From Prostheceraeus crozeri (taxonomy: Eukaryota; Platyhelminthes; Polycladida; Euryleptidae), in contig CAJQUW010008928.1 of the NCBI GenBank assembly GCA_907163375.1, positions 372,001 to 436,000 of the forward strand: 64,000 bases of DNA, in the 5' to 3' direction. The position numbers and the translations under genes are program-made. Below are positions 25,263 through 36,850 of the stretch, piece by piece. The notes under the pieces were generated by a model, which was given only the letters and a program-made list of their open reading frames with translations, did not search any database and was not told where the DNA came from. Within the stretch, counting starts at the first letter, position 1; every line of letters begins with the position of its first letter.

Positions 25263-26100
25263 GATGAGATGTAAGAATGAAGCATCCCTATCCAGCGACA
25301 TGTACATCTGGAAATTACATGACGCCGAAGCAAATTATATCATCCACTGGGATATGATTGCAAACCCATCTCCATATTCTTGTGGAAATCGCTATTGTGA
25401 TCTAGTCGGACTGAGAAATATTACATAGCTAAACATATTGATAAGCAAAAAAGTAAAATCATACCACAGAGCATACATAAGAAAAAAATATCTTTTATCA
25501 TCCGTCAGATAGAATTATATAACATTTTCTATATTATCGAATTCAAATTTTGTAGCTAATATTAATTCCTGTTCATTTGCTTGTGTCTGCAGATCGGTTG
25601 CTTCTGCAATCCGTGGAACTTAAAGTTACGTGAATAAAGGTTAATCCAATAATATCTTATGATTTACAAATTAATAAAGCTCTAACTTGAGCACTTTCTA
25701 GGCCATAGACATACTGTTCGACACACTTCAACATATACTCGTATACTTTGTATTTCTTTGAATTAATTTCCGTATATTTCCAATTGGTTTTATCGTTCCT
25801 CTTTCTGTTAATAATGTAGACATATTCATGACGAATGAGCCGAGGTTTATCTTTTGATGTTTTTGTTTCTTGAAACTCCATCTTATCAAATTACGGAAGC
25901 AAACTATTGAAAATCGCAAATTATGTTAATAATAATCATACAAATTTTGACTTGAGCATCTATGTATATTATAGATTATTTATGCATGAACAGTTACCGA
26001 CCAAAGTTTATGATAATGTGTTAAACATTCGAAAACCAGATTGAACTCGTGGATATATATATTTTCATAGCATTGCTGCCCAGTTTATTTCAATTACGCA
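25263..26100. other. Mostly non-coding; possible FLYWCH-like fossil at 25657-25881 (minus)
   Basis: On the minus strand 25881-25657 reads EFQETKTSKDKPRLIRHEYVYIINRKRNDKTNWKY..., which resembles a FLYWCH-type zinc finger. Two positions expected to be Cys are Tyr (WKYTE, KKYKVY). Such domains occur in host regulators and MULE-related transposases. It is a short, damaged fragment at best. The rest of the interval shows nothing. Confidence 0.35.
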
Positions 26101-26106
26101 CAAAAG

Positions 26107-26207
26107 CATTAACATAGATTTTTTCGGGCAACAATGTAGGACATATTTAGGCGCTTAAGCGCCCTCAAATGTCCTACATTGTTGCCTTAAAAGATCCATG
26201 TTAATGT
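26107..26207. repeat. Long hairpin / short foldback element
   Basis: Two arms of about 45 bp (CATTAACAT...GGCAACAATGTAGGACAT and its inverse) meet at the perfect palindrome GGCGCTTAAGCGCC at 26150-26163. Arm mismatches are few. It could be a MITE or a hairpin RNA source. Confidence 0.75.
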
Positions 26208-28780
26208 TATATTCTTGCGATTTCCGGAATTTATTTTTTCATGAATTTTTATTAGATATTAACTATCTACAATACTATATAGAAATCCATGACTTAAATC
26301 TTGCCTTGAAGAAGTATGCGAAGCTTTATTACTACCTCAGAAATCTATGACATTATTCAAAGTTATTGACCAGGGTATAGTATTGAATTATGAGTGCTTT
26401 TGTGGCTTCCATGTATACAAGTGGATCCAGTATTTGTCATTTGATAGTGCTAATGTGTTTCAAGAAGGGCTTTTATAGAATAATCATCAAACATGTCATG
26501 AAGCCGTCGTGTGGCTTCAAGCTCAATTGGAGGCTCAGATTCTCCCAAACACATAATGTCCTCAAAATCGTAAACACATAATGTCATCATAATGTTTATC
26601 TCATATCTACCTGGAAGGTTTTGTTGAAAAATGAATAGTAAAAAAATTTGCTCAATCTCGCAAGCACTTTCAATAAACGCCGTCAACCATTATGTGACGA
26701 ATATCATGCATTAAAACTGTATCATGAAATAATCTATAGGCTATGTACTCCGAAAGAAATCGATAATCGCATCAACAGGTGCCTAAGAAATATCTACTGG
26801 TTCATGGTTGGAAAACACTTAGGCAACATCCTAAAGATTAGTTCTCCGATTGACAAATTCGCAAACCAACTCAGTCATGCTTTCATTTGAATAGTTAAAT
26901 GCAGCAATTAATGTGATGTTTTTCCATAAAAGAAACTCATATTCAGTTGCTAATAAATATTCCAATTACTTCTCCATTATCTTTTTTAAAGCATCGTAAT
27001 ATTTGATCCGAGCGACAAAGGAAGGGAACACAATTGAAGAGTGAAGTTAAGGCACTCTCCTTTTCGCATCCAATAACCCTTCGCTTTCTGTCCACTTCAT
27101 TGAGTTGAATTGAGTTGCGTCTATCATATTCAGCCGACCATGGCACCCTGGAACTACCAAGTGAAGAAATAGAAGAAAGGAAGTTTGAATATTAACTCAA
27201 TTTCTATGCAATAATTACCATAGCATTGTGAAAAGTTTCATTATGTAAGTGGAGTATCACAGAACTTTGACTACTAACAGTCGTCCCGCTATGGTCCCGG
27301 GATTTAATTCCATAAATCCCGGAAATATATCATATTTTAATTAGAAATAATCTAAGGTTTTCTGGTTTGTTTTCGGGATTTAAAGACATAAAACCCGGAA
27401 AACCATAGATTATCCATTACATAATAGTTGAGTTCATGTCCGTTGTAAGTGTAAACTGTGTTAGTGTCTGCTCCGTTTACCCAAGCTCAGAGTCAACTAT
27501 GGAGTTGACTCCAGCGTCGGTGTAAACTCTGGGATTGAGCCGGTTATGTTTGAACGAACGACATTTTGCAGCGTTTTCATATAATCGAAATGTCACGTGC
27601 ATGTTGATGGAATGAAAATTCGTCATTTTACATTCAATTACCCGAAAGTGGACTGAAATCAAACAATTTAATCAGAAAACAAAAGACAAATGATTTGGGT
27701 ATATTTTTCATCATTCTCATTACGATTTGGGAAAAATGAACAACGAAGGATGTTATAAGCAAGAGTATCGTTCCTATGCAGTTAAATAAAGGAAAGATTG
27801 GTAATTTCTTAGACGGATGAGCTACTGAAGCAGTGTGTATTTTTCTAAATTTTTGCGGTCAATTTGCCAAATTCCTCCGACTGTTCCCTTGCATGCCAAT
27901 ACTGAGGTGCCATTTCGAGGAAGACCCTCTTGTGGGACATCTGCAACGACATAGTTTCGGTTATTTGTATTAACGAATGTGCGATTGATACCAGAGTTGT
28001 CGCTGAAAAGTCTCAAAGAAGAGGATGAGTATTGAATCAGTGATTTCAAATTGTACCCTGTCCTTCGACAGCATTGGAGCCATGACGGAAAAAGACGGAC
28101 GAAAGTCGCTATACCATGTGGTTCTTTCTAAGACGGCGTTGCCGGCGTCCACATGAATGCCACCGTCTTCATGGGCTCTGTTTTCTTTGCATATTTTTGC
28201 TTCTTATTAATGATTCGCATATCTGTATCAAGCGATATTTGTTCACAATAAATACAATTGACTGAAACGCAATTTTATTTATCTTTTCACTATTTGCTTT
28301 AAAATTTCTAGGTATCAAAGGAAAAATCTGATAATGTTCATCAGCATATGCGATCAGCAGATGCGAGCATATGGCAGTCAATTTCCAAGCTGCAGTTTCA
28401 CGGTGATGCATGCCACACGGATATGCCTACATTTGAGATGACTGCACGCACACGGACTCCCCCACGCGCGGTTCGTGTACTATACTAGAAGACTAAATTG
28501 GGTTTGCAATAATGGTCATCGCATAGCTTCACTCACTGTTATGAATTATCTTTGGCTTAATAAAAGCAAATATGCCGTAGCTTCGGTTGAATTGGCTGAA
28601 AAATTTCGTACGTAACTGATAGCTGACTGAGCAAGCGGCTCAAAGGCCGGTACGACCCCTACGCAGGTGGGCACGATCGAGTAGGCCGACACTATATTCA
28701 CTTTCGAGTACAGGGCGGGGTGCGGGAAATGCACATGTAGATAGCATTATGAATGAGTTGATGCGACGAGTATAGACAGG
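26208..28780. other. Intergenic; palindrome at about 27290-27405
   Basis: Apart from an imperfect inverted repeat built on CCGGGATTT/AAATCCCGG (27296-27323) and again near 27380-27405, I see no gene. A minus-strand stretch at 28150-27825 reads as protein-like across a frame change (DAGNAVLERTTWYSDF, then NNRNYVVADVPQEGLPRNGT) but is unrecognised and may be a fossil. Confidence 0.4.
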
Positions 28781-28787
28781 CCTACAT

Positions 28788-29092
28788 ATTATTAATTTCC
28801 ACGAAGTATAGATAATCATTTTCCAGGATGGAAAATATTAACCTGGTGTAGACTTCTTTGAAAAAAGTCATGTACTATAACAGATAATGTATCGAGTCTT
28901 CGGCTCTCGGTCATTATAGCAGATAATGACCTCAAATCTATGCATTATCTATTACAGAATGCACAGATTTGAAATCATTATTATAATGACCGAGGAAATC
29001 TTGTAATGCATGACTTTTTTTCATAGAAGTCTGCACTAGGATACTAATTTCCAACCAAGAAAATAATTTCCTACTTCATGGAACTTATTAAC
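28788..29092. repeat. Foldback MITE-like element, about 305 bp
   Basis: Arms of about 80 bp are inverted copies: GTGTAGACTTCTTTGAAAAA near 28847 pairs with TTTTTTTCATAGAAGTCTGC near 29013, and the match continues outward to both ends. No ORF. Confidence 0.65.
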
Positions 29093-30376
29093 CTGTGGAC
29101 ATAGAAGGCCTTACAAAATCATGCATTATTGCAATGATTTTATAGTCTTCTGTCAGAGCTGTCAACCGCTGAGATATGAATTTATCTGTGGAGAAAATTA
29201 GAAAGTGTCTTGCATTGTTGCCAAATTGTGTTCTTCGAAAATAGTGTCACTTAAATATATAAAATATCGAAATCGTTCACAATATTTTCGTAAATAGCAC
29301 TGTAGTAATTGCAAAATTGCATTGGCCCATCGAATCACTGTGCAGAGCACAGAAATAGATATTACTACACGAGATATTACTACAGATAAACAAATTATAT
29401 TCATTTCTATGCAATCACGTGAGGAAATTCAGTTTACAAAATACACAAATTTAGCGAGGACAGATGTGGGAAAATGAGGAAATCTATGCTTATGTATTTT
29501 GTTTTCAGATATCTCCTGATAGATGTCCTCACACTTGAACAATTAAAGCACATGTTTCCTGTTGTACAGTCCTTCAGCTTGCGCAGCCATTCTGAATATT
29601 AAAAGCCTGTTCAGGCCATTCCGAACCGCACTTTTGAGTCCCTGAATAGGCAGCGTCTACGACTGCCAAGGAGCTGCATGTATGTGCTTCAATTATTAAA
29701 GTCTGAGGATTTCTTTCTATTCTTCGCCCAGGCAAACTGGCACTCTGCAGTCTTTATGAACTCTTGATGGGTTGTTTTGATGTAAATTGAGCTGCTGGTT
29801 GGAAAGGTGATGAGTATTCCACATGAGTGCTGGAAAGTTGTTTGTCATTGCTTTGTGTGGCTGAGGATGGTGATGTTTGCTAGTACCCGACTAGGATGAA
29901 TATAAGACGGTATGATATAAGCCGCAAGACATTTAACGCAATATGTATAACTATGGGTGCACCGGATTTGAAAATTTTAAATCCGGCCGGAACCGGATTT
30001 GGAGATAAAACAAATCTACATTATATTACGTAAATTTGGCTTTTCCTATATAGTACAATGCATCTACAGTAGTTACTGAATTGAACGTTTAAAAGCCTCA
30101 TTTGAAAGATATGGTGTCTTGCTGTAATTTGTTTTTAATGTTTGGAAGCAACAGAATTATTGACTTGTAGATATCGGCGGATCTACTACACAACCTTGCA
30201 ATTTCCCCTTTTTCTATGCGTCACCGGCAGTCAATGAGGATTGACAAGCACTTTTCTCAACAAAAGAGAAATACCCTTCGCAATTGACGTAATCCGTCTC
30301 AGTTGGTTTGGCGGCTTAATTTTATTAGGAAGTTCACAGCAAAATCGAACCCCTTCGTACGTATAGATAGGGTCAA
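29093..30376. other. Intergenic, nothing recognised
   Basis: AT-rich DNA without convincing coding frames, RNA genes or repeats of known type. Confidence 0.4.
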
Positions 30377-30377
30377 T

Positions 30378-30430
<53 letters not shown>
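30377..30430. repeat. (TA)n microsatellite
   Basis: Pure AT dinucleotide run at the outer edge of the Penelope-like inverted pair. Confidence 0.9.
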
Positions 30431-30436
<6 letters not shown>

Positions 30437-30439
30437 TAG

Positions 30440-31913
30440 AGAATGTTCAAAAATGGACTGAATATAAATAAGATAATGTCCCTCGGAATCAATCGAAGAA
30501 AAACTCAAAAGACTGCCCAAACCGGTTTCACCAGTCTGTCTGGCTTCTCACGGGCAAATGTATTGAATGCAAATGAAAGATATCACTAAGGTGACACAAA
30601 ATGATGAGATCATATAGATTACTGAAATCTAGGAATTTATGCACATGAACATAGTAAACAATATCACTTAATTAATCTGTTCAATGAAGGCTTGAGAATT
30701 TTAATACATAGATTTTCTTTGTCCTCACGAGTATATTTATCACTGTTATTTGGCAGCTTCAATATGGGCATAGCATGGAATGGAGGGTCAAAGTCCATAG
30801 CACATGATGACACATGTTCACTTACGTGTAGTGTTCTGTAATTTTGGTCACGGATCTGCTGGCGATGGACTCTGATGCGTGATCTAAAAATGTCCCCAGT
30901 CTGTCCCACATAAATTTGATGACACCCACGACATTTCAAGACATAAATTACATCCCTTGAGGCACACGATAAGTTCGATTTTATTTGGAAGGTCTTCGTT
31001 TCATTATTAAGCAAATAAGAAAAGCAAGCCCCTTCTAGAATGTATCTACAACATTCACATTTTTTGTCTCCGCACTTTTTAACTCCAGTTACTGTTGTCC
31101 TGTTATTTTTGCGCAATGGATGCAAAAGTGAAGGTGGCTGACGGAAAGTGTTGATCAAATCATATTCATCGAAAGGAGAACTTAGCTTTAATGATGAAAA
31201 CGCCGGGTTGATGATTCTGCCATAAATATTCGGGCTATTCGGATTGTAAGTTTGTATGAAAGGTAAGATTTTTCGAGAATCGTGTTTAATTTTTGATATC
31301 ACTGAGGATGCACTACTAACTTTCGATTTGGAGATTGCATCACTTACAATGGTAGACGGGTAATTCAGTTTCCTCAATTGAGCTCTCAATTCATTGAACC
31401 GAATTTCTCTTGTCTCTGGTCTTGAAACTATTCTCATAATACGCTTGGCAAGAGTATAGGGAATGTTTCGGAGAGTATGGTTCGGATGGGCGGAATTAAA
31501 AGGAACAAAGCTGTGGCTGTCCGTTGGTTTACAATACAAATCAGTTTCAACTACATTTCCATCGATAATGACTAGAACATTCAGAAAATTCAATTGATTT
31601 CGATTGGTTTCCATTGTAAACCTAATTTTCCCATCCAATTCATTGAGAATTTTATAAAAATCATGAATACTTCCGAAAGAGTCGTTCCATATCGCAAAAC
31701 AATCATCTAGAAATATGATCCAAGAATTATAGAAGTAGTCAAAATCATCAATGGTTAGAATTTCTTTCATGATTATATACATCTTTTCCTCTAAAAAGCC
31801 AATAGTCAATGAGGCATATGTAGGGGCGAGTTTGGTGCCCATTTCAGTCACGGAAATTTGTAGAAAAATTTTGTTGTCGAAGCTAAAAAAGTTTTCATCA
31901 TTCTCGTTCGGCT
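30440..31913 (-). mobile_element. Penelope-like element, truncated copy (minus)
   Basis: Carries the C-terminal half of a PLE and its 3' flank. It joins head-to-head at 31913/31914 with a shorter, opposite copy. The two arms are nearly identical, so the pair is young. It ends at a TA microsatellite, as PLEs often do. Confidence 0.8.
30664..31851 (-). pseudogene. PLE reverse transcriptase C-terminus with GIY-YIG endonuclease
   Basis: 395 codons open. The start is a 5' truncation. The N-terminal part shows RT blocks (GTKLAPTYASLTIGFLEE and the catalytic WIIFLDDCFAIW, with FLDD for the usual YxDD). Then come FLNVLV, YCKPTDSHSF, a Cys cluster (CGDKKCECC), and the GIY-YIG nuclease (VIYVLKCRGCHQIYVGQTGD, then RSRIRVHRQQI). 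The combination of RT and C-terminal GIY-YIG is diagnostic for Penelope-like elements. The missing first half means no activity. Confidence 0.85.
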
Positions 31914-32640
31914 AAGTTCTCCTTTCGATAAATATGATTTGATCAACACTTTCCGTCAGCCACCTTCACTTTTGCATCCATTGCGCAAAAATAACAGGAC
32001 AACAGTAACTGGAGTTAAAAAGTGCGGAGACAAAAAATGTGAATGTTGTAGATGCATTCTAGAAGGGGCTTGCTTTTCTTATTTGCTTAATAATGAAACG
32101 AAGACCTTCCAAATAAAATCGAACTTATCGTGTGCCTCAAGGGATGTAATTTATGTCTTGAAATGTCGTGGGTGTCATCAAATTTATGTGGGACAGACTG
32201 GGGACATTTTTAGATCACGCATCAGAGTCCATCGCCAGCAGATCCGTGACCAAAATTACAGAACACTACACGTAAGTGAACATGTGTCATCATGTGCTAT
32301 GGACTTTGACCCTCCATTCCATGCTATGCCCATATTGAAGCTGCCAAATAACAGTGATAAATATACTCGTGAGGACAAAGAAAATCTATGTATTAAAATT
32401 CTCAAGCCTTCATTGAACAGATTAATTAAGTGATATTGTTTACTATGTTCATGTGCATAAATTCCTAGATTTCAGTAATCTATATGATCTCATCATTTTG
32501 TGTCACCTTAGTGATATCTTTCATTTGCATTCAATACATTTGCCCGTGAGAAGCCAGACAGACTGGTGAAACCGGTTTGGGCAGTCTTTTGAGTTTTTCT
32601 TCGATTGATTCCGAGGGACATTATCTTATTTATATATACA
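31914..32640 (+). mobile_element. Penelope-like element, shorter inverted copy
   Basis: From 31914 it repeats, in reverse orientation, the last part of the neighbouring copy including the 3' flank to about 32636. Confidence 0.8.
31939..32433 (+). pseudogene. GIY-YIG endonuclease domain of truncated PLE copy
   Basis: 164 codons, identical to the C-terminus of the minus copy except one visible substitution (CECCRC for CECCRY). It holds the Cys cluster and the whole GIY-YIG domain but no RT core. Confidence 0.85.
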
Positions 32641-32648
32641 TGTATATA

Positions 32649-32688
<40 letters not shown>

Positions 32689-32698
32689 TATGTATATA
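32636..32698. repeat. (TA)n-rich microsatellite
   Basis: TATATA/TGTATA tract between the PLE pair and the next inverted repeat. Confidence 0.85.
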
Positions 32699-33262
32699 AT
32701 TAATTCCAAAATTGTTAGGAGGAAAAAACCATCAATTTCGGTACTCCGAGTTTCATGTGTTTAATACCACAATCATCAGCCGAATGAATTTCACAACGGA
32801 AAATTCGCAAAGCGATACCGGTTCTTTGCCATTAATCACTGGACATCACACGATAAGATATTAAAGAGAAACAAGATAGAAAGCTGTGAAAAAGTACTGA
32901 AAATGTACTGAAAATGCATTGCACATCACGTCATTTTGAAGTTATGCAGTAGAAACGAATTGGTTTCTAAGTGCAGACACAGGACTAAATATCTACTGCA
33001 TAACTTCAAAATGACGTGATGTGCAATGCATTTTCAGTACATTTTCAGTACTTTTTCACAGCTTTCTATCTTGTTTCTCTTTAGTATCTCTTTAATATCG
33101 TATCGTGTGATGTCCAGTGATTAATGGCAAAGAACCGGTATTGCTTTGCGAATTTTCCGTTGTGAAATTCATTCGGCTGATGATTGTGGTATTAAACACA
33201 TGAAACTCGGAGTACCGAAATTGATGGTTTTTTCCTCCTAACAATTTTGGAATTAATTAATT
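32699..33262. repeat. Large near-perfect inverted repeat with hammerhead-like core
   Basis: Arms 32699-32952 and 32993-33262 are nearly identical inverted copies around a 40-bp spacer. Each arm contains CTGATGA, a small UGUG/CACA stem, then GAAAC (33177-33206 on +, 32779-32750 on -), followed by a TCGG-AGTA-CCGA hairpin. This is the order of a hammerhead ribozyme core, but the expected cleavage triplet after stem III is not evident. PLE terminal regions are known to carry such ribozymes, so this may be PLE-derived UTR. Confidence 0.7.
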
Positions 33263-33316
33263 ATATGACACTCTGTTTTTAACATTGAGCACTTTTTCTT
33301 TTGGCAAGTTCATTCT

Positions 33317-33317
33317 A

Positions 33318-33373
<56 letters not shown>
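33317..33373. repeat. (TA)n microsatellite
   Basis: Uninterrupted AT dinucleotide run. Confidence 0.95.
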
Positions 33374-33375
<2 letters not shown>

Positions 33376-36300
33376 CAACTAAATTTCTCAGCAGTGTTAC
33401 CTAACTATCACGTCATGTGATGTAGGCATGTCGATAATAAAAAATTCGAAAGGAGTACATGAGACATAACAAAAATTTATTCAACTAATTTCCCTGAAGC
33501 GACAGTCTATTTACATTCTTTTCACAACTTTGTGCAGCATCCGCTTCAGCCATTTCCTTGTACAAGTGGCCATACAGAATTTAATGCCATTCGGTAAAAA
33601 ATTGGGTTGTGGTCACCAGATGAATGATAAATTAGAAGTAGCCTACATACAACAATAACATATCCATTTACACGGTGTGCATTGACGTAGCAATACATGA
33701 AGTATTTTATACTATGTACTGGAAATAAATAAAAATCATAAATAAGAAAGAAGAACGATAAATGACGGCAGCGGGTGAAATACCAGCATTTTAGATGCTG
33801 AAAGTCCGGTGCACCCCTATGTAGCCTATAACTCCATCCTTTATTGTCCTTAACGATTCACATATATTTAATGAAAACGTATTTAAAGTTCCGTCCAATT
33901 TTTTTATAATTGTGCAATGTTCAAAGTCAAGTGCGGTAGAATAAGTAATTGCTGATGGCTCAAAGGAGGAATGTACATTATTATTTTGCATCTTATCTAG
34001 ACACATCTTCTAGTATTTTTATTTTTAAGATTTTCACTGCTGACATTCACTCTTTCACCTTTCATTTGTTATTTTAAGCGCTTTTCCTCAGAGACGATTT
34101 CACATGATGGGCAGAATCGACTTCGTCCACCTACTCATCACACCGTATCATCCTGCAGGATTGTCGAGTTGGCTCAGACACTCTACTCACCTGTCTTGTT
34201 CCCTTTTCTCGACGTTTTTAAGCTTTCGTCTCACATGAAGTGATTCATCGTCTATAGGGAGCATCTCAATCGACCGACTGGGCTGGATACAGATGTCATA
34301 CATACGATGATTCAAAAAGGGCGATTCCCATGATGCGTAGACGTGCTAGCGAGATGATATGAAGCAAGATGCATAAGCTAAGACAGAGGGAGGCTATTGC
34401 GAAGAGAACTGGTGGAACAAAGAACAACGGCCGACTCGGTAGAGTGCCACTGAACTCATTCAGCTCGATAGACAATGAAGAAATTCTCATTGAAATGGGT
34501 GGGTTAGGAATAAAATGTTGGGATTCGGCTTTGCCCTCATTAGGCAGCAATACTACCGAAGCTTGAGAGATGCTTATAACAAATGCAGGAGCAAAGTCAG
34601 AATATCTCCTGAGAGCAATTCTGTCGAACATATCTCTAATCATATGAGACCCTCAATGCCTCATCATCCCCAAAATTAGAGTAAAAATAGTGTCTTGTTA
34701 CAGTCATTCAATGTAAGACGTGTAAACGCTTTCACATCCAATTACGTTTATTTGTTTGCCTACATTTCCTGAATGAGACGAAATTCTGGTGAGCGCAAAC
34801 ACACCAGCGCAAGCTAATTGAAATGCAACTATATTTGTAACCACACTAACCAGTATTTGATAGATAGGCCTAATCCTATTACATACGCAGACCAGCCTGG
34901 GCATAATTAATAATAACAACCGCAATCAGGGACGACTGTCTACTTGGAATACCCGCTAATAGAGATGCAAAATTCCCGGTCTTGGTATTTGCTACTATTA
35001 TTTCCGGTAATATAACTGGTTGTTAGGCCTATTTACCTATAAAACACATGTATGCCAATAGTTGCTAAATATGATTTTGTGAATATGAAATAAATAATTA
35101 ATTCCTTATCAATCAGCTATGCTTGAGTTTATGCCTTTCAATATATTTTATTGAAAAGTTATGTTTATGAAAACATAACCCATGTATTAAGTGCGAAAAT
35201 AACAAGAACATGCATATTATTTGTCTTATTTTACCGGTAATTATTATAATTAGTAATCTTATTTCCAGTAATGGGCTTCTATAATGCATATAGAATACAA
35301 TGAATAGAATCGTAAGTGCATGACTTTTTTCTCAAATCAAATTGTTGTAAACAGCTCCGCAGTAAAAGTCTCCGCACGCCAAAATTCTTTTCCAGAAGCA
35401 TAGCCAGAACGAACATACTCATGCGTTGTAATTTGAGTGCGAAGAATTTTGCGCTCATGTCCGATAGAAGTGACTATTAATTATGGGACTATTAATTATA
35501 TTTGTGGCTCTGTGCGTTCGCCGCACCAGCTCGCATCGGTGCGACAAAGGTATGATAAACGGTGCAGCCGAAAATTTTAAAAAGTTGCACTGATGCACTT
35601 ATTACAGTAAAACCGAAATAAAAAATTGTTTCGCGCTCTAGATTATCTTGCGATAGTCAACTAAAACTTCAAAATCTTGGAGGTTGGGCCTCTATCTTTC
35701 ATAATGGACGCTCATATTTTCAAAAATTTAATGCAAATTTTACAGAGTGAGGAAAATTCTAGCAGTCCTACGAATTTGAAGCAGGATTACACAGGTCGTC
35801 GTCAATATTATTTTTACAATACTTGAAAATGACTGAATTTATGAAGATATGCAACAAAAATTACAGTGACGATGACAAGCAAACATCGGGGTTCTAATTG
35901 ATTCTTTTAAAAGCATATACAATAAAGGAAGAGTCTATTTTTGATCCTTTATTCAAAATACCTGAGCACATCAGAAAATGTAAAAAGATTCGAAGCTCCG
36001 TAGTCCACAAATTACTGTGTAAGAAGGTCAACATTTCAGCATTACTCGGCTTCAAGCAGTCTCTCTGTGATGTGACAATGTTACCGGATGCCAAAATCTT
36101 TCGGACGGTTCAATGGCCGCAATAATGACAATGGACTATGTCTCAGCAAGTGTTGCAGCAGGAGGGTACCCTATGATATTCACTATGAGATTCTGAAATT
36201 CTGAGGTTGCGGGAATTAGATTTCGTGGTCCAAAATGAACTGTTACTAACTTGAATTATCTAGCATTCATCATTTTCACAGATTTTTCTCAACATCAGGA

Positions 36301-36680
36301 AATGTATCGGTTATTTTATGATATAACAGTGATTTTCAAAAGGTTCACTTTTTATGATATAGAAATTTAAAGCTTGAATTTAATTGATAAACAGATTTGG
36401 ATATCTTGGTGGATTTATTATACTGCATGCTTGAAATATATTTCTCTCATACTTGCTGTGCCTAAGACAACAGACAAAATGAATTTATTCTATTTGAACT
36501 GAAGTTATGTAGTAAAGTAACAATTTGATCGAAATTCGCACATTTCGGTGCACCGGTCCGAGAACAGGTGTCCCGGCGCACCGCGCACAGTCCCACAGAT
36601 TTGATATCAGTAATGTCGTTTTGTCATAGACGCAAAAAATTCCCTCCAATGCATTGTATTTAGGTTCGTATATCTTCCTA
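33374..36680. other. Intergenic; coding-like fossil at 34320-34650 (+)
   Basis: One + frame at 34325-34648 reads like protein (MMRRRASEMI, LGRVPLNSFSSIDNEEILIEMG, IKCWDSALPSLGSNTTEA, AGAKSEYLLRAILSNIS) but has two in-frame TGA codons. Both could come from CGA by CpG decay. I do not recognise it. A pair of inverted GC-rich segments (35507-35560 and 36545-36601) may be the ends of a DNA transposon. Otherwise nothing. Confidence 0.35.
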
Positions 36681-36689
36681 TGTTAAAAT

Positions 36690-36850
36690 ATTGAACCGCA
36701 ATATACCTGTTTAACACATTGCGGCTCAATCATGGATAACCTTAACACAATGATATTGCAATTTAGATCTCAGAACCGCAATAAGCTATGGCTTCGGCCC
36801 TCAGCCCTATAGCATATTGCGGTTCAGATGTCTGAACTGCAATATGACAT
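36690..36850. repeat. Short inverted repeat (GAACCGCAATA)
   Basis: Several copies of ACCGCAATA/TATTGCGGT face each other. The best hairpin is at 36775-36830, with an AGCTATGG/CCCTATAGC inner stem. Probably a MITE fragment. Confidence 0.5.

Noticed and set aside
32560..32600. Hammerhead-like sequence in the PLE 3' flank (ACTGGTGAAACCGGTTT)
   Set aside because: Lacks a CUGAUGA core and stem II; it is only a short AAACCGGTTT palindrome.
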